Virus record (IMG/VR): IMGVR_UViG_3300035682_000031
Span: 1-64,000 of that record
Strand: one strand, 5' to 3'
Length of the DNA stretch: 64,000 nt
DNA from: a virus
In this document: positions 30,550 through 40,400 of the stretch, one piece after another
Layout: every line of letters starts with the position of its first letter
How positions within the stretch are numbered: position 1 is the stretch's first letter
Translations under genes and position numbers: made by a program
Notes under the pieces: generated by a model
Told to the model about the DNA's origin: nothing
The model's database searches: none
The model's input: only the letters and a program-made list of their open reading frames with translations

Positions 30550-31452
30550 ATGAATTGCCCAGCAAAACTCGTGTCGCTGCCCTGTTCAAAGACGGGGCAC
30601 GCGTACACAGCACAACCCTTTGGTTCATCTGACACAGTTATACAACTGCAACAGGGTGGGGCCAACGCGTTTCCACCATTGTTGGCTGGCGAATTTTTCT
30701 TCGTAACACTAGGCGGATGTGGCGCGTGTTGCGGACCGTTGAAAGTTATTGCGATTAACTTGGATCAATTGACGGTTGTTCGCCGAGCGGATAACTGCGG
30801 GTGTGTACCATCGAACGCTAAAGTTTCTTACGATGCTACTTCGCCTGATTACATTCGAGCAATCGCGGCGGAAATAGGTATCAATACCACGTCACCGCTG
30901 ACATACGATTGTGAAACCAATACGCTTGGGTTTGACTGTAATGCGTTTAATATGTCGGATTGCGGGTGTGGTGGCGAAGGTTCTGGCGGTGGTGGTATCG
31001 GTGAACAAGGTCCTCCTGGTCCTACTGGACCACAGGGTCCAGCCGCATTAAACGGCGCGCCTGGTCCAGTAGGCCCTCAGGGTCCGATCGGTCCAACAGG
31101 CCCACAAGGTTCTGCGGGAGCAACAGGCCCTAAAGGCGATACAGGCAACACGGGGCAACCGGGTATCCAAGGTAATGCGGGTGCAACGGGTGATACTGGG
31201 GCAACAGGTCCTACGGGGGCTACTGGCCCCAAAGGCGATCCGGGTCCGGGGTGGGCGTATGTTACGAACGCATCTGAGGCTTGGGTGATCGGTGCTCCCG
31301 GAGAAACAATCACGTTGGTTATTGGCGGTTCCACAGTTGCAACACACACAATTGGCGGTGATGGTCGAGTCGCAGTTCCCAAATTGACCCCACCGGGTGA
31401 GATAGTATTTGTTCGCCACATCGGATTTTATGTGGGTGCTGGAGTTACGTAA
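30550..31452 (+). CDS. Collagen-like fibre protein
   Basis: A 300-residue protein. The N-terminal ~135 residues carry the attachment domain shared with the 28468 product plus Cys clusters ([23 protein letters not shown]). Residues ~155-232 are collagen-type Gly-X-Y repeats ([14 protein letters not shown] and on). The C-terminus is a small beta domain. Collagen-like repeats in phages form triple-helical fibre shafts. Confidence 0.8.
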   Translation: MNCPAKLVSLPCSKTGHAYTAQPFGSSDTVIQLQQGGANAFPPLLAGEFFFVTLGGCGACCGPLKVIAINLDQLTVVRRADNCGCVPSNAKVSYDATSPDYIRAIAAEIGINTTSPLTYDCETNTLGFDCNAFNMSDCGCGGEGSGGGGIGEQGPPGPTGPQGPAALNGAPGPVGPQGPIGPTGPQGSAGATGPKGDTGNTGQPGIQGNAGATGDTGATGPTGATGPKGDPGPGWAYVTNASEAWVIGAPGETITLVIGGSTVATHTIGGDGRVAVPKLTPPGEIVFVRHIGFYVGAGVT

Positions 31453-33305
31453 TGCGTGTTTCAAATTTCGGCGGTATTAAGAGCAAGGTGCATCGGACCA
31501 AGTTAGATGCACCTTTTGCCGTTGTTGCGGAGAACGTAGATTTGTACGGCGAGCGGCTACAAGGGTTAAAGACACCATTGTATCGTGGTGATATTGTTGA
31601 TGTTTTTAATAATCCAATCGATGGTGAAGTCGAAACGATTTACCGTGCGGGCGATACTTGGGTTGGGTTTAAGAAGCACACATTCATCGCACCAGATCCA
31701 CAGGATCGCGCTGGCCCAAATTCATTTTTGTTTGTGCAAGATGGCGAGTTGTGGCGATCATCACCACGCCAAATCATGCGTGCTACTGGACCAATCAAAG
31801 TGGGTATCGATTATCCCCATGAACCACTAAGCGTCGCTGCTTTACCTGGCCAGGGGTGCAAAGCCGAATTTCCGGACCCCATTTGTGGCCCCGGCTCGTC
31901 CGACACATGCGATCAGGGCTCAGACCCTCCAGATGGTCGATCATACAAAGTCACGTACGTTTCACCGTGCATGGAGGAGTCTGCTCCGTCGCCAGCGTCT
32001 GAGATTGTTGACGTGCAGAATGGCGACGGTGTCGCTTTGCTAGACCCAAACACTCCTCCATCTAATGCGACGTCTCGTCGATGGTATCGGTCAGTCGTTA
32101 GTTCTAAAGGTGAAGTGCTGTGGCTGTTAGTATCTGAAACTTCGATTTCAGCACCTGGGTTCGTTGACTCCAAATGTATTTTTGAGCTTGGTGAGGCTTT
32201 GTCAACCGAACATCATTTCCCACCGCCGGATTGCTTGGAGGGTGTTGCCAGTGCCGGCAATTTGGTTACTTTGGTATGGTCAAACAGAAACATTTGGGCG
32301 TCCGAGGTAAAGTTGCCACATGCGTACCCAGAAGAATATAAGCAAACGGTGTTATACGATATTGTTGGTATTCAGGGGTATACAGAAGCAGTTGAGGGTG
32401 TGACACACTATCGAGCAGCCGTTTTGACCAACGGGTTGCATTATTTATTGGTCGGCAAGTTACCTGAAAAACTTGAATTGCACGAGATCCAAGATTGGTA
32501 CCCGTGTGTGTCGGCTCGAAGTATTGTGGTCGGAGAAGGTCTGGTTATTTTTACTTCTGAGCATGGACTGTGTTGGTTTACTGGTTCCAATGTGAAGGTA
32601 ATCACCGATCAATATTTTACCGAACACGAGTGGAAAGCGTTTCAACCCAATACACAAAGGTTGGTTTTCTGGAGCAAGCGACTCTGGGGTTTTTACGGTG
32701 ACGCGACTTTAGGCGGCGGTTTTTGTATGCGGATCAGCAATTCTGACACAGACCGGATCGAGTATTTTTCAACGCTCAGCGAGACGTATTCAGCGGGTTA
32801 CGCCCACGCTGATGTACCAATGTATGTGGTTAAATCAGCCTCACCACGAGCAGAGCTGTTTGAATGGTGCGCTGGATCAACGCGTATGCGTTATCGCTGG
32901 CGATCTGGTGATTTTGTCCAGTCCGGTTTATGGCAACCCGTATCGGCAAAGGTAGTCGCCGAATACGGCGCGCGAGTACGTCGTTCTAAAGAGGCACAGT
33001 TGGCGTTTAATGCGTGGAAAGCTGAGTTGCGTACGTATGACCAAGAGGATTTTTTCAACGCTCACCCAGACTACAAACCGTTCCATACAGCGTTAACGTG
33101 CGATGGTCCAGTAGTTGCGTTTGCAGTGTACGCGGATGACGAGCTATTTTACAAACGCGACGTGCGAAATATTAGGCCGTTCAGACTACCACGCATTCGG
33201 CGCACGGTGAATTGGGCGATTGAAATTTCTGGCACAACAGAAGTCGGCGAAGTTCATGTGCAGACATCGCACAACGATTTAGTGCAAGAGGGCGGCAATT
33301 CGTAG
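31452..33305 (+). CDS. Tail nozzle/stabilisation-like structural protein
   Basis: A 617-residue protein. It starts NFGGIKSKVHRTKLDAPFAV and continues AENVDLYGERLQGLKTPLYR, the usual opening of podovirus tail nozzle (tail tubular B-like) proteins. Repeated strand-turn-strand units (YKVTYVSPCMEESAPSPASE; ATSRRWYRSVVSSKGEVLW) suggest a beta-propeller. It overlaps the collagen gene by one base (TAATG). Likely the distal tail tube. Confidence 0.7.
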   Translation: MRVSNFGGIKSKVHRTKLDAPFAVVAENVDLYGERLQGLKTPLYRGDIVDVFNNPIDGEVETIYRAGDTWVGFKKHTFIAPDPQDRAGPNSFLFVQDGELWRSSPRQIMRATGPIKVGIDYPHEPLSVAALPGQGCKAEFPDPICGPGSSDTCDQGSDPPDGRSYKVTYVSPCMEESAPSPASEIVDVQNGDGVALLDPNTPPSNATSRRWYRSVVSSKGEVLWLLVSETSISAPGFVDSKCIFELGEALSTEHHFPPPDCLEGVASAGNLVTLVWSNRNIWASEVKLPHAYPEEYKQTVLYDIVGIQGYTEAVEGVTHYRAAVLTNGLHYLLVGKLPEKLELHEIQDWYPCVSARSIVVGEGLVIFTSEHGLCWFTGSNVKVITDQYFTEHEWKAFQPNTQRLVFWSKRLWGFYGDATLGGGFCMRISNSDTDRIEYFSTLSETYSAGYAHADVPMYVVKSASPRAELFEWCAGSTRMRYRWRSGDFVQSGLWQPVSAKVVAEYGARVRRSKEAQLAFNAWKAELRTYDQEDFFNAHPDYKPFHTALTCDGPVVAFAVYADDELFYKRDVRNIRPFRLPRIRRTVNWAIEISGTTEVGEVHVQTSHNDLVQEGGNS

Positions 33306-33335
33306 TAGAATTAAAGTAAATAAAGGAGGTGCATC

Positions 33336-34403
33336 ATGGCTGATGCAGCATGTCAGTACCAAAATCAGATCCAAGTCCAGCCCGTTACCAACAGCGGGAC
33401 GAACGGTACGTGTATCTCCTCGCCGCATATCGTCCAATACCCCAAGGTTCCGCGTCGTGATGATGGTAAGTGGATGGCGCTCGGTTCTATTATTGGCGGT
33501 TTGATCGGCAAGTTCGCTAACGGCGATAAACTTGATCAAGCGTCGGACGCAGAATCTACTTGGGCAGACTTAAACAACCGACTCAAGGAAAAAGGGCTTG
33601 AAGAGTGGGCATTGGTTCCAGTTGAACGCGCGTTGGCTGGGGATTCTGACACTCGACTACTTGGGCGCGCTACGCTCAACTGGCAATATGAGGCAGATGA
33701 AAAAGCCTATGCGGATAAGTTAAAGGCATGTGACGACGCATTGCACGAACGGTTATGCGCCTTAGCACAATGCGGTTATACACCAGACTACGACGGTATT
33801 TTGACGCGTGCTCGTGCTGACGCCGAAAGTCTAGTTGCTGCCAAAACCGCAGCAATTAAACGTGAGGCAACACGGTACAACACAGGAATGAACCGAGCCG
33901 TGTGTATCGACATTGTGGATGCGGGTATCATCGCGGCAGTAGCAGCGGCGTCCGATAGTCGGGAGAAAGAACGTCAGGCAGCGTGGAAATTCAATTGGGA
34001 TATTACGTTGCAAGGGGTTCAGCAGATCGAAGGTGACCGACTCAAACGCGCAACTTTGGCTCGTGACTACGATAATACGGGGATCAATATAGAACAAAAT
34101 CGGTATACTAATCACAACAACAACGCGTATAATTCGTTAAAACTCGGTGCTGATATGCTTGCCAGTGCGGGTCAGAATTTTGCTTGGTTGGCGGAGTCTT
34201 TACGTCGTAGTGCTGAAAAGGACACGGGTAATTTCGCGTCTCTCGGTGCTCTTATTATTCCGTTACTACTAACCACATTTGGCGGTTGTTCCTTCACATC
34301 AAAAGATTGTGATTGTCCCGCAGAGGAACCCGCAAATCCAACGGAGTCTGGAGAAACAGGCGGTTCGACCGTGGGCGAAGGCGGTCAGGGTGGGATTCCG
34401 TAA
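33336..34403 (+). CDS. Putative internal/ejection virion protein
   Basis: A 355-residue protein. It has a long helical middle (DAESTWADLNNRLKEKGLEE; ATLNWQYEADEKAYADKLKA), a hydrophobic stretch LGALIIPLLLTTFGG near the C-terminus and a Cys/Gly/Pro-rich tail. The helical plus membrane-active composition suits an ejection protein, as does its place before the other internal proteins. AAAGGAGGTGCATC precedes the ATG. Confidence 0.55.
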   Translation: MADAACQYQNQIQVQPVTNSGTNGTCISSPHIVQYPKVPRRDDGKWMALGSIIGGLIGKFANGDKLDQASDAESTWADLNNRLKEKGLEEWALVPVERALAGDSDTRLLGRATLNWQYEADEKAYADKLKACDDALHERLCALAQCGYTPDYDGILTRARADAESLVAAKTAAIKREATRYNTGMNRAVCIDIVDAGIIAAVAAASDSREKERQAAWKFNWDITLQGVQQIEGDRLKRATLARDYDNTGINIEQNRYTNHNNNAYNSLKLGADMLASAGQNFAWLAESLRRSAEKDTGNFASLGALIIPLLLTTFGGCSFTSKDCDCPAEEPANPTESGETGGSTVGEGGQGGIP

Positions 34404-34693
34404 TGGAAACGATGAACCTATATCCAGATTATCCGAATTTTGAAGCAGGGCTTACGCCCACGGCTTTCGATTCTGGATTATCCCCATACGATACAATATC
34501 TGCGCCGATGGAAGCGTGGCAGGTTGACCAGTCGATTATGGAAGACCCAACACAAGGGCAGAATTTCTTGGCGTCGAGTAGAGACTCAACCGTTATGCCG
34601 AATAGCATAAATGCGATGAATGACGACTACGAGATGTTTACTTGGTATGGACTGCCGACTTCGGCACCAGCATTTTATGAGGAGCAACAATAA
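34403..34693 (+). CDS. Hypothetical structural protein
   Basis: 96 residues from the ATG at 34403, in a TAATG overlap with the previous gene; an earlier frame start at 34313 lies wholly inside that gene and is unlikely. Sequence is rich in Tyr, Pro, Asp and Met (NLYPDYPNFEAGLTPTAF). No family recognised. Confidence 0.55.
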   Translation: METMNLYPDYPNFEAGLTPTAFDSGLSPYDTISAPMEAWQVDQSIMEDPTQGQNFLASSRDSTVMPNSINAMNDDYEMFTWYGLPTSAPAFYEEQQ

Positions 34694-35265
34694 TGGCATC
34701 ATATTTCAGCGGGGTAGGTAATCCCGGTTCGTACGGCGGTGGCGGTTTTGGTGGCTTGGGCGATTTTGGTCAGTCTTTGTACACCGGTTTGAGCAATGCT
34801 ATGCCGATGTTGAACAACTATTACAATTTCCAAGATGCGCGCGCTATGGATCAAGATCGCATGAACGCAAATGTTGCTGGCTTGCGCGCTTCACAATATC
34901 AGAACGCCGTTTCTGGATTGGAAAACGCGGGCAATCAAGACGAAATTATTCGTCTTTTGAACTCGCAAGCGGGGCAACAAGGGTACACGCAGGATTCGTT
35001 ATCTGGTCGTGCCCCAGCGTCTGCGTATTATAATCCACCAGCGGCTCCTGCCAACACATTTGGCGCTTCGCAAGCGGGTGCGGTTCAGAACGCGGGTGTC
35101 GCTACGGCTCCAGCGGGGATCGTTGACCAGGCGTTTTACCAGTCATTAACGAACGATCCTAACATGGCGGCGACCGGCAGTATGTACGATGGCGGCACCG
35201 GGTTGCAGATGAATGGTGGTGGATTATATGCCGCAGGGGCATATAATCCAGGATTTCGCTACTAA
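34693..35265 (+). CDS. Gly/Ala/Asn-rich structural protein
   Basis: A 190-residue protein. A Gly-rich start (SYGGGGFGGLGDFG) is followed by a helical segment (RMNANVAGLRASQYQNAVSG) and an Ala/Pro/Gly-rich tail. Low-complexity proteins of this sort accompany podovirus internal proteins. Role unknown; probably packaged in the virion. Confidence 0.5.
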   Translation: MASYFSGVGNPGSYGGGGFGGLGDFGQSLYTGLSNAMPMLNNYYNFQDARAMDQDRMNANVAGLRASQYQNAVSGLENAGNQDEIIRLLNSQAGQQGYTQDSLSGRAPASAYYNPPAAPANTFGASQAGAVQNAGVATAPAGIVDQAFYQSLTNDPNMAATGSMYDGGTGLQMNGGGLYAAGAYNPGFRY

Positions 35266-35275
35266 GGAGTAACAC

Positions 35276-36667
35276 ATGGCTACGATGGACTACAACGCAC
35301 TTGCGGCGCAACAAGCGGAACAGATTGCGGCATATCAAGCCCGACAGGCCGATAATTTGCGTAACGCGCAGCGTACAGCGGAGATGGTGGCACGTAATGT
35401 GGCTTACGCCGGTGCCGCAGCGTATTTACAACGCGGAACACAAGTGCCCGTACAAACTACGGTGACACCATACAGTAACGAAGGGAGCGGTGCTAATTTC
35501 AATGCTGGTGCACAAGGGACACAAACCATCATGCCTGACCAACGTGCCATCGGTGGTACGAACCAATCTTCGAGTGTCGCACAGCGCCAAGGGGCAACAC
35601 CACAACGCGGCCAGTCTGTGAGTAAAGCATCTGTGCGTGCTCGCGGTACACCTTCGACACCTGATGTGCAGCAAGCGACTCCGGCAGCAGTACAGTCACA
35701 GGCAGCACCAATGCAACAGGCTATTCCGCAGGCTGCATACGATCCAATGTACCAAGGCGGACCCGTTGTAATTGCGCCACAGAATGCACCATACCAAGGC
35801 GGTTGTCCTAGTGGTAATTGTGCTCATAACTTTGAGAACGTGCAAGCTCGCGCTGCGTATTTAGCGGGCGGTGGGCAAATGAACGAATTTGAACTGCAAA
35901 AGATGGCGGAGCGTCAAGCTCGTTATGCACCCGCATTTCGTGACGCCGCAGCGAGTTCAGATATGGGCGCCATGCGTACCATACAGTCCAATCCAGCTTA
36001 CGCACAATCGGTAGCTGCCAAAATCCAAGCGGGTCAAAGTCCTCAGTTGGCCAATGCGAATACAATGGCAGAAATGGCTGGCCGGTTCGGATATACAAAC
36101 GTAGCAATCGGAGCGCTCCCAAACCAAGTAGCAGCAGGTAATGCGCAATCTAATACAATCGCAGCGAACGCTTTACAAACGGGCGCACCGTACCAAGGCG
36201 CACCGATTAGTACGGGTGGGCAGTATAATACGAATATCGCGAGTCCAAGCGGAGTTTATAACTACGCGGTAGATCCAAGCAGTGGTAATGCAACCGTAAA
36301 TTTTGCTACTCCCGGTATGGGGCAGGGCGTTGGTCAAACAACATTACCACAAAGCGCGGTCGGCGGGTTATTCGCAAATACTACACCGGGTCAGGTTCAG
36401 ACTGGACGGTCCAATGCGGCCGCAGCGACAACAAAAACACAAACGGAACTCGCAAAAGTTCAAATGACTAACGACGCAAGACGGTATAATACGGACGCGA
36501 CCACACAACGGCAATTAGCGTTGCGCCAACTTGGTCCTGTACCACGCGTATCGGCAGCTTTAACTCCTGGTCAGATAGCCCGAGATAATTTAGCGGTCGC
36601 GAAGTACAACCAATTCATGCAACAGAATCCCGGCTTAAATGCAGCACAACTTGGGATTATCAAATAG
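35276..36667 (+). CDS. Ala/Gln-rich internal virion protein
   Basis: A 463-residue protein, Ala-, Gln- and Asn-rich throughout, with an N-terminal helix (DYNALAAQQAEQIAAYQARQ) and disordered-looking stretches. Near the middle is GGPVVIAPQNAPYQGGCPSG, with another YQGAP motif later. Context between structural genes and the lysozyme gene suggests an ejected internal core protein. Confidence 0.55.
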   Translation: MATMDYNALAAQQAEQIAAYQARQADNLRNAQRTAEMVARNVAYAGAAAYLQRGTQVPVQTTVTPYSNEGSGANFNAGAQGTQTIMPDQRAIGGTNQSSSVAQRQGATPQRGQSVSKASVRARGTPSTPDVQQATPAAVQSQAAPMQQAIPQAAYDPMYQGGPVVIAPQNAPYQGGCPSGNCAHNFENVQARAAYLAGGGQMNEFELQKMAERQARYAPAFRDAAASSDMGAMRTIQSNPAYAQSVAAKIQAGQSPQLANANTMAEMAGRFGYTNVAIGALPNQVAAGNAQSNTIAANALQTGAPYQGAPISTGGQYNTNIASPSGVYNYAVDPSSGNATVNFATPGMGQGVGQTTLPQSAVGGLFANTTPGQVQTGRSNAAAATTKTQTELAKVQMTNDARRYNTDATTQRQLALRQLGPVPRVSAALTPGQIARDNLAVAKYNQFMQQNPGLNAAQLGIIK

Positions 36668-36676
36668 GGATAAGTT

Positions 36677-37411
36677 ATGGCAACCGCATTAGATATTCTT
36701 CGGCACGAAGAAGGTTTCCGTGAAAAACCCTATTGGGATGTTACTGCTTATCGAGTTGGGTACGGTTCCGACACCTATACCGATGCTTCCGGTCGCGTTC
36801 ATCGAGTTACCCCGCAGACGCGCGTTACTCGCGAAGATGCGGAGCGTGATTTAGCGCGTCGAACAGCAGAGTTCCAAAGAGGTATCGAGAACACAATCGG
36901 TGCGGATGCTTGGGGTCGTTTGGCCCCCGGCGCGCAGGCGGCGTTGACGTCTGTCGCATATAATTACGGGTCTATCGGCAAGTTAAAAACACTTTCCTCC
37001 GCCGCTCGTTCGGGAGACAACCGGGCCATAGCTAATGCAATTGCATCGCTCCCCGCAAACAAAGATCGTCGGCAGCGAGAAGCTGCTCTAGTGCTTGGTC
37101 AAAGTGTGCCATACAAAGCAGCGGGTAATTTTGGTGCACAGCAAGCTAGTTCGGCACTACCGCAATCTGCTTATGATCCGACACCTCCTGTGGCTATGCA
37201 GGTTGCAGCGCCAAAACCTATTCCATTTTTGGGTTTAGAGCCTGTACCAGACGACCCCGCGTTCGAGTTCGGTAGCTCCCAATTCACATACAAAGCCCCT
37301 CCAATCCCAACAGCGCCCAGCTTGAGTCAGTTGGGACTCAACCCGTTTGATGGTATGCAGGCAAAAGACTTCGTGCCAGTACCAATGATTAAAGGATTAC
37401 TCCGTGGCTGA
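36677..37411 (+). CDS. Virion-associated lysozyme (GH24-like)
   Basis: A 244-residue protein. Residues 1-145 form a T4-lysozyme-type domain: LRHEEGFREKPYWDVTAYRV places Glu12 before Gly13 as general acid and Asp21 as partner, followed by GYGSD and, later, the ALTSVAYNYGSIGKL helix typical of GH24. The C-terminal ~90 residues are Pro-rich. Located among ejection proteins and away from the endolysin, it probably opens the peptidoglycan during DNA entry. Confidence 0.8.
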   Translation: MATALDILRHEEGFREKPYWDVTAYRVGYGSDTYTDASGRVHRVTPQTRVTREDAERDLARRTAEFQRGIENTIGADAWGRLAPGAQAALTSVAYNYGSIGKLKTLSSAARSGDNRAIANAIASLPANKDRRQREAALVLGQSVPYKAAGNFGAQQASSALPQSAYDPTPPVAMQVAAPKPIPFLGLEPVPDDPAFEFGSSQFTYKAPPIPTAPSLSQLGLNPFDGMQAKDFVPVPMIKGLLRG

Positions 37412-40400
37412 TGTTTACCAATATAACCCTCTCATGGGCACACTCCCCGACGGTAGTCAGTATTCTGTCGATGATCCACTGGCTGTAGCCGCCGCTCAAC
37501 AACGTCTGCTTCAACAGGCTCAAGAACGCCAACGTGCGGAACAAGAAGCCGCGCTCCAAGCGCAGGAACAAATGTTCGCGGAAGCGCAAGCGGCGCAAGC
37601 GGTACAGGCGGCGCAATCTCAAGCAGCACAACAACCGGCGGCTGGATCAACGCCGTCTACAGCATCCAGTGCTCCTGAGTTTGACTGGACAGGGTTGAAA
37701 GGTCAACAAGGTTATGCCGATTTGGATTACACGTCCAAACTTGAGTTTATCGACGAGACTGCAAAATCCGTTGCCGCCGAACGCAAATACACACCGCAGC
37801 AAACGCAGGAGTTTAAGAAACTACTGTTGGCTCACGAGAAAGAAGCTGGACTAAAAGCTCCGGAGACAGGTGTTGTGCGTGGTTCTCTCGCCGCTGTCGG
37901 CGAAGCGGGTGGCCGTTTTGTCGAAGGTATCGGGGATACTTATGATGCGTTGCAGGGGTTGGCAGGTATCGATAACGGTCGTTCCGATCTGTCTCGCGTG
38001 GGTAAAGGTTTAGGCGATGCAGCTTTTGATGCCAGTTCTCCAGCTATGAAAGACGCGGTTAAGCGCGCACAGTTTTTGGCCAATGCCGGACGTGCCGGTG
38101 ATTTAGTAGATTTCGTCGTGAGTAATCCGTCTGTGGCGGCGTACTATGGAGTGACGAGTCTTGCCCCACTCTTAGTTGGCGGTGCGGAGCTCAAAGGACT
38201 ACAGTTGGGAGCCAAGGCTCTGGGCGGGGCTAAACTGGTCGAAGAAGGTAGTGCAGTGGCCGGACTGATGAACAAGATTCGTGGTGTTGGTACAGCAATT
38301 ACAGAATCGGGCACCGCTGGCAAATGGGCTGGCGGTGCGGTTAAACTCGCGTCTCGTACAGTAGCGAGCCCAATTAACAATGTGATGGGCTTCAACCAGT
38401 TTGGTTCGGACTTGAACCAATTGTCTGATCAAGGTGTCCCTATCACTGATGATGTACGTTCTGAGGTCGCTAAAAAAGCGGCGTTAACGGCAGCGATTGG
38501 CGGGGTATTTACACATGGCGGCGGTACTGCGGAGTCATTGGTACAACGTTTATTGCAGGGCGGGTTGTCTAGAGAGGCAGCACCACTGGTTGCAGATGGG
38601 TTACTTGATCAGGCAGTAAAACAGGGCTTTATAAAACGGGTTGCTGGCCGTCTCGGTACGGGTTTTGTACGCGTGGGTGGCAAAGAGGGTTTTGAAGAGT
38701 TTTTGCAAGAATCGATGGGCAACTATATTGACCAGACAATCCAACCAGACGGTACGATTGATCCAGATAAAGTCGACTATAAGAAGGTGGTTGGTTTCGG
38801 TACACTAGGCGCTGTCGCCGGTATCGGCCCTGGTGCAATCGCGGCGAATATCGAAGCACGTGCTGACGGTAAAGCCCGTAACGCATTGTTGCGTGCGGAC
38901 GAGGAAGCAAAAACCGCCGAGGCGGAAGACATAGCGACTCAGACCGCACAGGCAGCGCAAGCTGAACAAGAGGCAGTTCAGGCACAACGTGATGCACGCC
39001 TCGCAATCAATCCGATTTATCACGAGTCACCAGAAGAAGTTCTAGGTCGTGGAGCGGTCGTTGCAGCACAGAAAAAAGTAAAAGATTTTATCGATCCACA
39101 GTTCACCGAGGGTTCTTTCGACGACAGAGTTAGGGCAACGATCAACTCGTATGCTGCCGTGGAGCCCTCGGGCGGTACGCTGGAGGCAGGTGAGAAAAAG
39201 GCACTGAAAGCGTTACAAGATTATCAAACGTCACTGCCAGCGCAAGCGATGGAGAAGGTTCAGACTACAGTCACGACTCCTGGACAAATAGCAGCACTTA
39301 AGCGCACTGTGCAGGAATACAACGACCTCAACACGCAAATTGCAGATCTACAGACACAAGCTGAATCGGATCCAATGGTAACTGAGCAGATTGCACCGTT
39401 ACAAGAGCGTTTGGCGCAGATCGAAGACTCATTCGGTGCAACAACTCCAGCTGATATGGAGCGCATAGCTGCTCGTGCAGAAGCGCGCCTCGGCACAGCG
39501 GATGAGCGCGCCGCAGTGAATAGCCTGACACAAAATCCAGACCAAGGTATGCTGAATCTGGAATCTGATCTGAGCGCTTTGGATGCTATCAACGCAGAGC
39601 AGAACCCATCGTTTAACACCGGGTACACTCCAGCGGATAGCATCCTAAACACAACGCCCGCACAAGAACGCCGCGATATTCGTGCGGCTCTGGTTACACA
39701 ACGTCAGGCGCGAATCAGCGATTTTATGGACCAGTACGCTCCTGAAAATACAACGTTCCGACAACAGTTAGACGCGGTTCGTACTAAACTGTCCGTTGGC
39801 GATATCGGTAACAGCGAGCGTACTTTCGGCCGACTACTTACTGCTATGGAAGCGCAAGCCGCTGATGGTCGTACACCAAATGCTGCGATGTTGATCAACA
39901 TGTTGGACAGTGCTCGTCAGACGGTCGCTAGTAATGATGTTACCGTGGCGCTGCGTATTGAGCGACAAAATGCTTTAAACCAAGCATACATTGCCGCCAA
40001 CGGAGTTTTGCCAGTCGAGGCGTTTTCTGTCGGTCTGAATTCACCTGCTGCGAGGGATGTATTTGCTACGGAGTTGACAACACAGTTCGACGGTCAAAAC
40101 GCAGCCGAGGTGCGTGCGCAGCAAACAGCAGCAATAAAAGCAGCGACGTTCGCCACACGCCAAAAGGCAAACCCACTGAACGCGGATCTGACAAACCAGC
40201 AGCGTAATGCAGATGTGAACCATTTAAAAACACTCCAACAAGCATTAGATGCAAGTCCACTCGCCGTCGTAGCCAAGGACAGTATTATGCTGACCGAGGA
40301 TCACCCTATGATGACGCAATTGCGCAAAACCACGTCGTTGCAAAAAGCGTTGCGGAATCTGAGTGCGGAACTCCAACGACGTGTTGGTAAAGGCGATGCA

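Noticed and set aside
31048-31464. Long antisense frames opposite the collagen-like gene
   Set aside because: They mirror the Gly-X-Y repeat; the rightward frame has the domain structure, ribosome site and gene overlaps.
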